Assembly (NCBI GenBank): GCA_900541185.1 | Contig: UQIQ01000022.1 | Coordinates: 1-30,207 of the forward strand | Length of the DNA stretch: 30,207 bases | DNA from: an uncultured Collinsella sp. | Lineage (GTDB): Bacteria > Actinomycetota > Coriobacteriia > Coriobacteriales > Coriobacteriaceae | Direction: 5' to 3' | Shown: positions 15,933 to 23,511 of the stretch, one piece after another | How the letters are laid out: the number at the start of each line of letters is the position of its first letter | How positions within the stretch are numbered: the stretch's first letter is position 1 | Translations under genes and position numbers: made by a program | The notes under the pieces: generated by a model | Database searches by the model: none | What the model saw: only the letters and a program-made list of their open reading frames with translations | What the model was told of the DNA's origin: nothing

Positions 15933-16037
15933 GAGGGTTCCTTTCATAGGCGGCATACAATTAGCCGTCTTATACCCCGAAGACCTCCGCTTGCCACGCT
16001 CGATTTCCCAATGATTTTTCTGAGCATGATTAAGTGG

Positions 16038-17351
16038 CTAGTTGCGCCTAAGGTGGACGACGGTCTCGCAGTGGAAGGTTTGTGGGAACAGGTCGACTGG
16101 CGTGATCTTTACGGGGGAGAAGGTGCCTTCTTCGACAAAGCGTTTGAGATCGCGCGCCAGGGTGGCCGGGTCGCAGCTCACGTAGGCGACATCGTGGGCA
16201 CTCGTGCTGGCGATAAGGTCGATCGCTTCGGGGGCGAGGCCTGCGCGCGGCGGGTCGACCACCAAGACGTCGGCATCCTGGTCGGGGAACTCGCGCACCG
16301 CGTCTCCGCCAATGACGTCGACGTTATCAAGCTTGTTGATCTCCAGGTTACGGCGCAGGTCGCGCACGGCGGGGCCGTAGGCCTCGACGGCGGCGACAAA
16401 GTCGCAGCGGCGGGCGAGCGGCAGGGTAAAGGTGCCGGCACCGCAGTACAGGTCCACGGCAAGCTCGTCTTCCTGCGGATCGAGCGTTTCCATGACAAGC
16501 TCGATCAAAATCTCGGCACCCTTGGTGTTGACCTGGAAAAAAGACGGGGCAGACAAGCGCATCTGACCCTCGGCGATATTCTCGGTCCATGAGCCCTCTC
16601 CGGCGAGCATTTCGACCTTGGAGACACGGCGGGCCTTCTTTTCGCCCTTGCTCATCACGCGTACGACACTTGTGGGGTGCGCGGCGTCTGCCAACACGCG
16701 CGAGACTTGCGAGCGCGGGAAAGAGCCCGTAGGCGTCCAAAGCGCGACCTCGAGTGCCTTGGTGCGGCGCGATGCGCGAATGCCCACGCGCTCGAGCCCC
16801 AAGTCATGGCTTCCGCTCAGATAGTTGAGCGCGCCGACGACTGACTTGAGCGCCTTGGGAAAACGCTTATCGAACAGCGGGCACGCATCGACGGTCACGA
16901 TTTTGCTGGGGTCGACACCGTGCATGCCAAGGCGCACGCGACCGTTGACGACGGTCGGTTCGAGCTCGATTTTATTGCGGTAGCCCCAGTCGTCCTTGGT
17001 GTGGCAGATGGGCTGTACTAACTCATCGACCTGTTCAGGAGCGAACTTGCCGATGCGTTCGAGCGTGGAGCGCAGGTTTTGCTCCTTGGCGGCGAGCTGT
17101 GCCGTGCGTGAGAGATTGCCCCACGAGCAGCCGCCGCAGATGCCCACGAAGGGGCAGGGAGGCTGAATGCGATCGGGGCTTGGCTCCAGAATCTCGGTGG
17201 TGCGGGCGCGCATGAACGACTTGCCGTCCTGTACGACCTCGGCCTCGACGGTGTCGCCTGCCACGGCGCCCTGCACAAAGACGGCTTTACCGTTGTCGGC
17301 GTGCGCCAGACCGTCGGCACCGTAGGTCATCGATTCTATAGTGAGCTTCAT
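16038..17351 (-). CDS. 23S rRNA (uracil-5-)-methyltransferase, RlmD-like
   Basis: SAM-dependent RNA m5U methyltransferase of the RlmD/RumA/TrmA family (437 aa). An N-terminal TRAM domain covers 1-55. The [4Fe-4S] site shows C66, C72, C75 and C157 (PCPFVGICGGC and VDACP). SAM binding: DLYCGAGTFTLPLA. VDPPRAGL and the catalytic C393 in YVSCDPATLARD follow. The start at 17351 follows AGGCAGGGAT; a longer reading begins at 17387 without support. In many Gram-positive bacteria one such enzyme modifies U747 and U1939, so the exact target uridine is not known. It is separated from ppk1 by a terminator. Confidence 0.92.
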   Translation of the reverse strand: MKLTIESMTYGADGLAHADNGKAVFVQGAVAGDTVEAEVVQDGKSFMRARTTEILEPSPDRIQPPCPFVGICGGCSWGNLSRTAQLAAKEQNLRSTLERIGKFAPEQVDELVQPICHTKDDWGYRNKIELEPTVVNGRVRLGMHGVDPSKIVTVDACPLFDKRFPKALKSVVGALNYLSGSHDLGLERVGIRASRRTKALEVALWTPTGSFPRSQVSRVLADAAHPTSVVRVMSKGEKKARRVSKVEMLAGEGSWTENIAEGQMRLSAPSFFQVNTKGAEILIELVMETLDPQEDELAVDLYCGAGTFTLPLARRCDFVAAVEAYGPAVRDLRRNLEINKLDNVDVIGGDAVREFPDQDADVLVVDPPRAGLAPEAIDLIASTSAHDVAYVSCDPATLARDLKRFVEEGTFSPVKITPVDLFPQTFHCETVVHLRRN

Positions 17352-17400
17352 ATCCCTGCCTGTCATTCGCGTTGTTGTCCGCACCATGGTAGCAGGGAAA

Positions 17401-17440
17401 AGCGCCCCGCATCTGAGGCTTTCCTCAAATGCGGGGCGCT
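17401..17440 (-). terminator. Terminator between ppk1 and the rRNA methyltransferase
   Basis: A perfect 12-bp stem AGCGCCCCGCAT (17401-17412) with its complement (17429-17440), plus CTGAGG/CCTCAA pairing inside. On the minus strand it is followed by TTTT. It ends the ppk1 transcript. Confidence 0.85.
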
Positions 17441-17464
17441 TCTACAAACTGCTTCTACAAACGA

Positions 17465-19867
17465 CTATTTCGTCTTGCCGGTAATGAGCGTCTTAAGACC
17501 CAGGCCAATCAGGCCCAGGCCCATGCGCACGCGGCCGGGGCGATGGCGCTCGATGGCCTTGGTCTTGCCGGCGGGCTTATCGCGACGGGCGCTCGTCTCG
17601 GGTGCGGGCTTGGTGACCTGCGGCTCGGGCTGAGGTACAGGTGCAGGCTCGGGCTCAATGACGGTCGCCTGGACCTCTTGGACCTTGGGTGCTACCGGCT
17701 GCGGCTCGGGCTCGGGGGCAGGTTTCGCCTCAATGACGGGCTCGGGCGCGGCCTCGGCGTTGCGATAGGCGCGCTCCAGCAGGGCTTCCTGCGAGTTGAA
17801 GGGTTTCTCACCCTCTGCACGCTTCACGGGAACCCAGGTGCCGTCGCTCGTCAGGCTGCGGGCCTTCACGTTGTCCCGCAGCTGCATGCCCATGTACTCG
17901 TGTACCAGGGCGCGGCAGGTGGGGTCGAGCACGGGGAAGGCGATCTCCACGCGGTGCTCGGTGTTGCGTGTCATCATGTCTGCCGAGCTCAGGTAAATCA
18001 TGTCCGAGTCCACGCCAAAAGCGTAAACACGGGCGTGCTCCAAAAAGCGTCCGACGATGGAGCGGACATGCACGTTCTCGGTCTTGCCCGGAACACCGGG
18101 CTTGAGGCACGAGATGCCGCGGATGATCATGTCTACGCGCACGCCGGCACACGATGCCTCGGCGATCTTGTCGATGACCTCGCGGTCGGTGAGCGAGTTG
18201 AGTTTAAAGAACACGCGGGCGGGCTCGCCAGCGAGAGCGCGCTGAATCTCGCGATCCAGACCGCGCATGATGAGCGGCTTGAGGCCTACGGGCGCCACAC
18301 CCAGGAAGCGGTAATCGCCGCGCAGATTGCCCAGCGACAGGTTGCGGAAGAACAGGTTGGCGTCCTCGCCGATGCCGGGGTGGGCGGTCATGAGCATAAA
18401 GTCGCTGTAGAGTTTGGCCGTCTTCTCGTTAAAGTTGCCGGTGCCCAGCAGCGTCAGGCGCGTTAGCGCCATGCCCTCGCGATAGGTGAGCTGGCAGATC
18501 TTGGAGTGGCACTTAAAGCCCTCGGAGCCGTAGATGACGGTGCAGCCGGCCTCTTCCAAGCGCTCGGCCCACTCGATGTTGTTCTGCTCGTCAAAGCGCG
18601 CGCGGAGCTCCATGAGCACCGTGACCTCTTTGCCGTTCTCAGCGGCATCAATCAACGACTCGCACAGACGGCTCTGCTTGGCCACGCGGTAGAGCGTGAT
18701 GCGCAACGAGATGCACTCGGGGTCATAGGCGGCCTCGTGCACCAGGTCCAAGAACGGGTTCATGGCCTCATAGGGATAAAAGAGCAGCTTGTCGTGCTGC
18801 AGCACCTGCTCGCGGATGGAGCGGGTCATGTCGATGGTGGGATTGGGCTGCGGCCTAAACGGCGTAAAGAGCAGCTCGTTGCGCAGGTGCTCGGGAATCT
18901 TGCCCTCAATGCCAAAGACGTAGCCCAGGTCGAGCGGGATATCGCAGGTAAAGACAGAGCGGCGCGAAAGCTCGAGCGCCTTGCGGATGGTCTTGAGCGT
19001 TGCCTTCTCGAGCGACCCCGAGACCGCGAGCACTACCGGCTGCAGACGCAGGCGCTTCTTGAGGATGCGCTTCATGTGCTGGCGGTAGTCCTCTTCCTCT
19101 TCGACGCCCTCGCCGTCCGGATCGATGTCGGCGTTGCGGGTGACGCGGATCAGCGCACGATCCAGCGGCTTATAGGAGCCAAAGCAGCTGTCCAGGCAGG
19201 CGAGGATGACGTCCTCGAGCAAGATGTAGGAGTAGGTGCCGGTGGGCGAGGGGATCTCGACCACGCGGTTCATCGAGGCGGGAATCTCGATAAGGCCCAG
19301 CAGGCTCTCCTCGTCGGTGGCGCCGTCCAGACCACAGGCCAGATAGAGCGCGCCATTGCGCAGGTTGGGGAAGGGGTGGCGCGGATCGATGACCAGCGGC
19401 GAGATGACCGGCGACACGTAGGCCTGGAAGTAGCGGGTTACAAAGGTGCGCTCCTCGGGCGTAAGCGAATCGATGCGGGCGCGGTGAACGCCCAAGGTGT
19501 CGAGCTTGCCCTCGATGCTCTTAAAGATGGACTCCCAACGGGTAAGGAGCCCGGGCATTTCGGCCATGACAGCATCGACCTGTTCGGAGGCGGTCATATT
19601 GCTCTTGTTGTCGACAGGTTGTTTTTTGAGCTCTGCCAGATCGGACAGGCCGCCCACGCGCACCATGAGAAACTCGTCGAGGTTGGACTCGAAAATCGAC
19701 ACGAACTTTAGACGCTCGAACAGCGGAACGGTCTCATCGAAGGCTTCGTCAAGCACGCGGTTGTCAAAGCGCAGCCAGCTAAGCTCTCGGTTTTGCGTGT
19801 ACGAGAAGTCGCGCGGCGGTTTGCGCAGCTTTGCGGCGGCTTGCTTCTTTTCGATTTTGCTCGGCAT
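17465..19867 (-). CDS. ppk1: Polyphosphate kinase 1 with Pro/Glu-rich C-terminal tail
   Basis: PPK1 (800 aa), which makes long-chain polyphosphate from ATP. The usual order of domains is visible: NRELSWLRFDNRVLDEA at 26-42, then the two catalytic phospholipase-D-like domains with phosphorylated H454 (FKCHSKICQL) and H611 (RFLEHARVYAFG). Typical PPK1 proteins are about 690-720 aa; here the catalytic part ends near 705 and a Pro/Glu-rich segment (706-755), a basic stretch (756-776) and a short Gly/Leu-rich hydrophobic end follow. The start is uncertain: ATG 19867 or ATG 19873, both with weak ribosome binding sites. A box shared with the arcA promoters lies about 95 bp upstream. Confidence 0.93.
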   Translation of the reverse strand: MPSKIEKKQAAAKLRKPPRDFSYTQNRELSWLRFDNRVLDEAFDETVPLFERLKFVSIFESNLDEFLMVRVGGLSDLAELKKQPVDNKSNMTASEQVDAVMAEMPGLLTRWESIFKSIEGKLDTLGVHRARIDSLTPEERTFVTRYFQAYVSPVISPLVIDPRHPFPNLRNGALYLACGLDGATDEESLLGLIEIPASMNRVVEIPSPTGTYSYILLEDVILACLDSCFGSYKPLDRALIRVTRNADIDPDGEGVEEEEDYRQHMKRILKKRLRLQPVVLAVSGSLEKATLKTIRKALELSRRSVFTCDIPLDLGYVFGIEGKIPEHLRNELLFTPFRPQPNPTIDMTRSIREQVLQHDKLLFYPYEAMNPFLDLVHEAAYDPECISLRITLYRVAKQSRLCESLIDAAENGKEVTVLMELRARFDEQNNIEWAERLEEAGCTVIYGSEGFKCHSKICQLTYREGMALTRLTLLGTGNFNEKTAKLYSDFMLMTAHPGIGEDANLFFRNLSLGNLRGDYRFLGVAPVGLKPLIMRGLDREIQRALAGEPARVFFKLNSLTDREVIDKIAEASCAGVRVDMIIRGISCLKPGVPGKTENVHVRSIVGRFLEHARVYAFGVDSDMIYLSSADMMTRNTEHRVEIAFPVLDPTCRALVHEYMGMQLRDNVKARSLTSDGTWVPVKRAEGEKPFNSQEALLERAYRNAEAAPEPVIEAKPAPEPEPQPVAPKVQEVQATVIEPEPAPVPQPEPQVTKPAPETSARRDKPAGKTKAIERHRPGRVRMGLGLIGLGLKTLITGKTK

Positions 19868-19960
19868 ATGCATCTGTCCGTTCAGTCCCCACAGAGGACG
19901 GTAGCCTAACACTTTTCACTATTGTCTCAATCTAGTCGACCGCTGGCACGGACGTATCGC

Positions 19961-19972
19961 GTGAACGGTATC
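19961..19972 (-). promoter_or_regulatory. Inverted ACCGTTC-type box upstream of ppk1
   Basis: The 12-mer GTGAACGGTATC is also found exactly at 23105-23116, upstream of the second arcA in the same orientation. Its complement GATACCGTTCAC matches the boxes in the arcA promoters. It lies 94 bp before the ppk1 start codon in promoter direction and 304 bp before the first arcA box. The rest of 19868-20422 (555 bp, very AT-rich from 20050 to 20240) holds no gene. Confidence 0.5.
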
Positions 19973-20272
19973 TTTACCTACTTCTTACGCTGACAAGTCA
20001 TAGGACTGACGTCCTGCTCGTCTGCAAGCGGTCTATATCCTCACTCAACTGGTACGTAAGTGTGAATAAGAATGATGGATAGCTGAATATCATTGAATGC
20101 AGGCGGAAACGTAAACAAACATCATTTATATACATAAAACCGATTTAGCTATGCAATTCTGAATCAAAAGTTTAGAGATGCAATTGCAAATAGTTTTTAG
20201 GAAAAAAGAGCGTTTACCTTAGAAAAGTTACTTTAGAACGCCGAAGTACATTATGGGGGAATCTCGTGCGAT

Positions 20273-20341
20273 ATACCGTTCATCGCACTTTGTTGACCGT
20301 TCGGGGGCGAGGTGGAATTGCGGGTGGAATTTGGATATAAC
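20273..20341 (+). promoter_or_regulatory. Promoter of the first arcA with paired boxes
   Basis: CCGTTC occurs at 20276 and 20297, exactly 21 bp apart, followed by the -10 box TATAAC at 20336-20341. The -35 position reads TGGAAT and is poor, which fits activator dependence. The second arcA has the same arrangement with the same distance of 39 bp from the second box to the -10 box. GGGGGC-AGGTGGAA after the second box is also conserved. Confidence 0.65.
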
Positions 20342-20422
20342 TAGAGCTGTCAGCAAGCAGCGTCCGCTATGGAAGGGCGCTGAGAGATTCGGCCGAAAGG
20401 CCCGAAAGAAAGGTAGGAGGCC
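20342..20422 (+). ncRNA. Structured leader of the first arcA
   Basis: The 5' leader forms AGCGTCC / GGGCGCT and then GGCC-GAAA-GGCC (20391-20402), a GNRA-type loop ending 8-10 nt before the purine-rich ribosome binding site. The second arcA leader has the same layout with a different but still paired stem. This suggests a conserved RNA structure controlling translation. Confidence 0.45.
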
Positions 20423-21663
20423 ATGACGAAAGGTCTGCACGTGCCTTCCGAGATCGGCAAGCTCAGGAAGGTCTGCCTGCACCGTCCCGGCGACGAGCTC
20501 CTCAACCTGCCGCCCGACGAGCTCGAGCGACTCCTGTTCGACGACGTCCCGTTCCTGGAGGTCGCGCAGCAGGAGCACGACACCTTCGCCCAGATCCTGA
20601 GGGACCAGGGCGTGGAGGTCCTCTATCTCGAGAACCTCGTCGCCGAGGTGTTCGACCAGGTCCCCGGCGCCCGCGCCGAGTTCACCGACCAGTACATCGC
20701 CGAGGCCGGCATCCGCGGCCAGCACATGCCGCAGATCGTCCGCGAGAAGCTGGACTCCATCGAGGACAACCTCGAGTTCGTCAAGAAGACCATGGCCGGC
20801 ATGACCAAGTCCGAGATCGACATGCCCCTCACGGCCTCCACGACCCTCGACTCCCTGGTCAACTCCGAGTCCGAGTCCGACCTGATCATCGACCCGATGC
20901 CCAACCTCTACTTCACCCGCGACCCGTTCGCGGTCGTCGGCGAGGGCGTCAACCTCAACCGCATGTACTCGGTCACCCGCAACCGCGAGACCCTGTACGG
21001 CAAGTACGTCTTCAAGTACCACCCCGACTACAAGGACGTCTCGCTGTACTTCCGCCGCGACTGCCAGTTCCACACCGAGGGCGGCGACGTGCTGAACATC
21101 AACGAGAAGACCCTCGCCGTCGGCATCTCCCAGCGCACCCAGGCCGCCGCGATCGACGTCATGGCCCAGAACATCTTCTGGAACTCCGACTCCAAGGTCG
21201 AGCGCATCCTGGCCTTCGACATCCCGGTCTCGCGCGCCTTCATGCACCTCGACACGGTCTTCACCCAGATCGACGTCGATAAGTTCACGATCCACCCCGC
21301 CATCATGGGCACCCTGCGCGTCTACGAGCTGACCGCCGGCAAGAACCCGGGCGACGTGAACATCCGCCTGATCGAGGACACCCTCGAGCACGTCCTGGAG
21401 GACGCCACCGGCGTCGACCAGGTCAAGCTGATCCCCTGCGGCGGCGGCGACCCGATCGCGGCCTCCCGCGAGCAGTGGAACGACGGCTCCAACACCCTGT
21501 GCGTCGAGCCCGGCAAGATCTGCGTCTACGCCCGCAACACCGTCACCAACGACGTGCTGTACAAGGAGGGCCTGGACCTTCTCGTCGTGCCCTCCGCCGA
21601 GCTCTCCCGCGGCCGCGGCGGCCCGCGCTGCATGAGCATGCCCTTCTGGCGCGAGGACCTCTA
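20399..21663 (+). repeat. Direct repeat, first copy (arcA)
   Basis: A 1,265-bp direct repeat of 23488-24752 with offset 3,089 bp. Line-by-line comparison found no difference, including synonymous positions. Identity begins within the leader hairpin and ends inside the stop codon. Confidence 0.9.
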
Positions 21664-21664
21664 G
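20423..21664 (+). CDS. arcA: Arginine deiminase, first copy
   Basis: Arginine deiminase (413 aa), converting arginine to citrulline and ammonia, first step of the ATP-yielding ADI pathway. Visible motifs: PMPNLYFTRDPF, FHTEGGDVLNI, MHLDTVFTQID and the C-terminal RGGPRCMSMPFWRED, with catalytic C403. Normal length. Start ATG with GTAGGAGG 2-6 nt upstream. The protein is identical to the second copy, and the DNA is identical from 20399 to the second base of the stop codon (TAG here, TAA there). Codon use is extremely rich in C/G at third positions, consistent with high expression. A terminator follows. Confidence 0.97.
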   Translation: MTKGLHVPSEIGKLRKVCLHRPGDELLNLPPDELERLLFDDVPFLEVAQQEHDTFAQILRDQGVEVLYLENLVAEVFDQVPGARAEFTDQYIAEAGIRGQHMPQIVREKLDSIEDNLEFVKKTMAGMTKSEIDMPLTASTTLDSLVNSESESDLIIDPMPNLYFTRDPFAVVGEGVNLNRMYSVTRNRETLYGKYVFKYHPDYKDVSLYFRRDCQFHTEGGDVLNINEKTLAVGISQRTQAAAIDVMAQNIFWNSDSKVERILAFDIPVSRAFMHLDTVFTQIDVDKFTIHPAIMGTLRVYELTAGKNPGDVNIRLIEDTLEHVLEDATGVDQVKLIPCGGGDPIAASREQWNDGSNTLCVEPGKICVYARNTVTNDVLYKEGLDLLVVPSAELSRGRGGPRCMSMPFWREDL

Positions 21665-21724
21665 GGTCTTCTAGGACCCGTACAGGTCATAATACATACA
21701 TCTAGCTGCCATTAGATGTCTCCC

Positions 21725-21758
21725 ATTGGGGCGGTGCGGGTTTTCGCACCGCCCCAAT
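21725..21758 (+). terminator. Terminator after the first arcA
   Basis: ATTGGGGCGGTGCG (21725-21738) pairs perfectly with CGCACCGCCCCAAT (21745-21758) around GGTTTT, followed by CTTGT. It is strong, and it lies between arcA and the aminotransferase. Confidence 0.8.
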
Positions 21759-21813
21759 CTTGTATGAGGAACGTCAACACGATTGGATGACTGCTTTTGT
21801 AAGGAGCTTGGCC

Positions 21814-22938
21814 ATGGACATCAAGACGATTGGCGTTGAGGAATGGCTCAACGTTTGGGAGAAGAGCGCCACGTGGGACATCGCCCAGTCGACGATCTCG
21901 TCGCTCACCATGGGCGAGCTGCGCGCGCTTGATGAACAGGACGGCGCCACGTTCTACGAGCGCCTGTATCGCGAGAAGATGAACTACGGCTGGATCGAGG
22001 GCTCGCCGGAGTTTAAGGCCGAGGTTGCCAAGCTGTATCGTCGGGAGGTCAATCCCGATCACATTCTGCAGACCAATGGCTGCACGGGCGCTAACCTCAA
22101 CGCCATCATGGCTGTGGTCGAGCCCGGCGACCATGTTATCGCCGAGTGGCCCACCTACGCGCCGCTCTACGAGATTCCGCGCACGCTGGGCGCCGAGGTC
22201 GAGTATTGGGAGCTTCGCGAGGAACTCGGCTGGAAGCCCGATATCGAGGAACTCAAGCGCTTGGTGCGCCCCAACACCAGACTCATCTGCATCAACAACG
22301 CATCGAACCCCATCGGTACGGTGCTCGATGCCGATATGCTCGGCCAGATTGCCGAGATCGCCCGTTCGGTGGGCGCCTACGTGCTGTGCGACGAGGTGTA
22401 TCTGCCGCTTGAGAACACCGAGGCCTTTATGTCGATGGCTGACGTGTACGAGAATGCCATTGTCACCAACTCGGTGTCCAAGACCTATTCGACGCCTGCG
22501 GCCCGCGTGGGCTGGGTCGTGGCAGACGAAGAGATATCCAGCCGCATCCGCACCTATCGCGATTACACCATGATCTGCGGCGGCGTGTTCAACGATGCCC
22601 TGGCGACCTATGTGCTTGAGCACAAGGACAAGATCCTTGAGCGCAATCGCAAGATCGTGTTTGGCAACCGCGATATCGCGCAGGCTTGGATCGATACGCA
22701 GCACCGCGTTTCCTGGACGGCGCCGCAGGGCGTGTCCACCTCGTTTATCCAGCTTGATATTCCCGAGGACGACGAGGAGTTCTGCAAGTGCCTGCTGTCC
22801 GAGAGGGGAGTGCTGCTGGTACCCGGCAGCCGCTTTGAGCTTCCCTGCGGCGCACGCCTGGGCTACTGCGCGAGCGAGGACGTTCTGCGCGAGGGCCTGA
22901 GGCTTTTGGGCGAGGCACTGGCGGAGTTCGATCGCTAG
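21814..22938 (+). CDS. PLP-dependent class I/II aminotransferase, ArcT-like
   Basis: Fold-type I aminotransferase (374 aa). PLP-binding residues: K223 in SVSKTYSTPAARVGW, D193 and Y196 in LCDEVYLPLE, N165 in NNASNPIGT, and R354-region GARLGYC near the C-terminus. The start at 21814 follows AAGGAGC; an in-frame ATG at 21760 lies in the terminator tail. It lies between the two arcA genes. Arginine deiminase clusters of lactic acid bacteria and streptococci often contain a transaminase called ArcT of unclear substrate, so this may be its counterpart; that is inference from context. Codon use is less extreme than in arcA. Confidence 0.85.
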   Translation: MDIKTIGVEEWLNVWEKSATWDIAQSTISSLTMGELRALDEQDGATFYERLYREKMNYGWIEGSPEFKAEVAKLYRREVNPDHILQTNGCTGANLNAIMAVVEPGDHVIAEWPTYAPLYEIPRTLGAEVEYWELREELGWKPDIEELKRLVRPNTRLICINNASNPIGTVLDADMLGQIAEIARSVGAYVLCDEVYLPLENTEAFMSMADVYENAIVTNSVSKTYSTPAARVGWVVADEEISSRIRTYRDYTMICGGVFNDALATYVLEHKDKILERNRKIVFGNRDIAQAWIDTQHRVSWTAPQGVSTSFIQLDIPEDDEEFCKCLLSERGVLLVPGSRFELPCGARLGYCASEDVLREGLRLLGEALAEFDR

Positions 22939-22986
22939 GATTCCGATGATCTTCGAGGGCCTTATCCAAATTAGCCGAAGATAATC

Positions 22987-23027
22987 GAAAACGGACCCGT
23001 TTCCCTAGTGAAGCGGGTCCGTTTTTC
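22987..23027 (+). terminator. Terminator after the aminotransferase
   Basis: AAAACGGACCCG pairs with CGGGTCCGTTTT around TTTCCCTAGTGAAG, ending in TTTTT. Flanking A and T runs make it bidirectional. A weaker stem ATCTTCG / CGAAGAT lies just before it (about 22950-22983). Confidence 0.85.
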
Positions 23028-23104
23028 TATACCGAGAAGTCAAGTTGTTACAAATGGAGCCGTAAAGCGAGTCGGTATCCGCTGGGCCTTATACTGAGTT
23101 TCCG

Positions 23105-23137
23105 GTGAACGGTATCAAGCGTCTGGTAAACGGTAAT
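23105..23137 (-). promoter_or_regulatory. Distal inverted box pair upstream of the second arcA
   Basis: TGAACGG at 23106 and TAAACGG at 23127 are 21 bp apart, the same spacing as the promoter boxes but in the opposite orientation. The first contains the 12-mer GTGAACGGTATC also found at 19961. The rest of the 573-bp interval 22939-23511 is AT-rich and holds no gene. Confidence 0.5.
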
Positions 23138-23361
23138 TTATTTACCAGAAATGAATAGGACAAACTTTTTTCTGAATAAAAATGAAAATGGTTGAGACAC
23201 GGTATGAACCGCTAATTCTATTCATAGCTTTATTGGAAATATGCAATATGAGGGTGGTTTAGCAAAGTTTAGTTCCATTTGATTTTAGGATTGAAAACGC
23301 GTTTAAGCACGTAAATACGCTTTATTAAGATGAAGTGTGCCATGCGTGAAGTATATGTGTA

Positions 23362-23429
23362 TGCCGTTCACCCCCTATAAAAAACCGTTCGGGGGCAAGG
23401 TGGAAGTATGAGCTGATTTTGGATATAAA
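23362..23429 (+). promoter_or_regulatory. Promoter of the second arcA with paired boxes
   Basis: CCGTTC at 23364 and 23385 (21 bp apart), then the -10 box TATAAA at 23424-23429, again 39 bp after the second box. The -35 position reads TGGAAG. Apart from the boxes, the GGGGGC-AGGTGGAA block and TTTTGGATATAA, the sequence differs from the first promoter, so the shared parts are probably functional. Confidence 0.65.
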
Positions 23430-23511
23430 TATGTCGTCAGCAATAACGCCTCACACGGAGGGGCGCTAACGAATCGGCCCTGACAAGGGCCCGAAAGAAA
23501 GGTAGGAGGCC
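23430..23511 (+). ncRNA. Structured leader of the second arcA
   Basis: GTCAGCAA near 23434 is shared with the first leader. A bulged stem CGCCTC / GAGG-GGCG follows, then GGCCCT-GACA-AGGGCC (23476-23491), a perfect 6-bp stem where the first leader has a 4-bp stem. Identity with the first copy starts only at the 3' side of this hairpin. Confidence 0.45.

Noticed and set aside
19868..20422. Known arginine-related riboswitch or ArgR operator before arcA
   Set aside because: I saw no AT-rich ArgR-type palindrome near the promoter and no riboswitch class I recognise; only the CCGTTC boxes and the short hairpins stand out.
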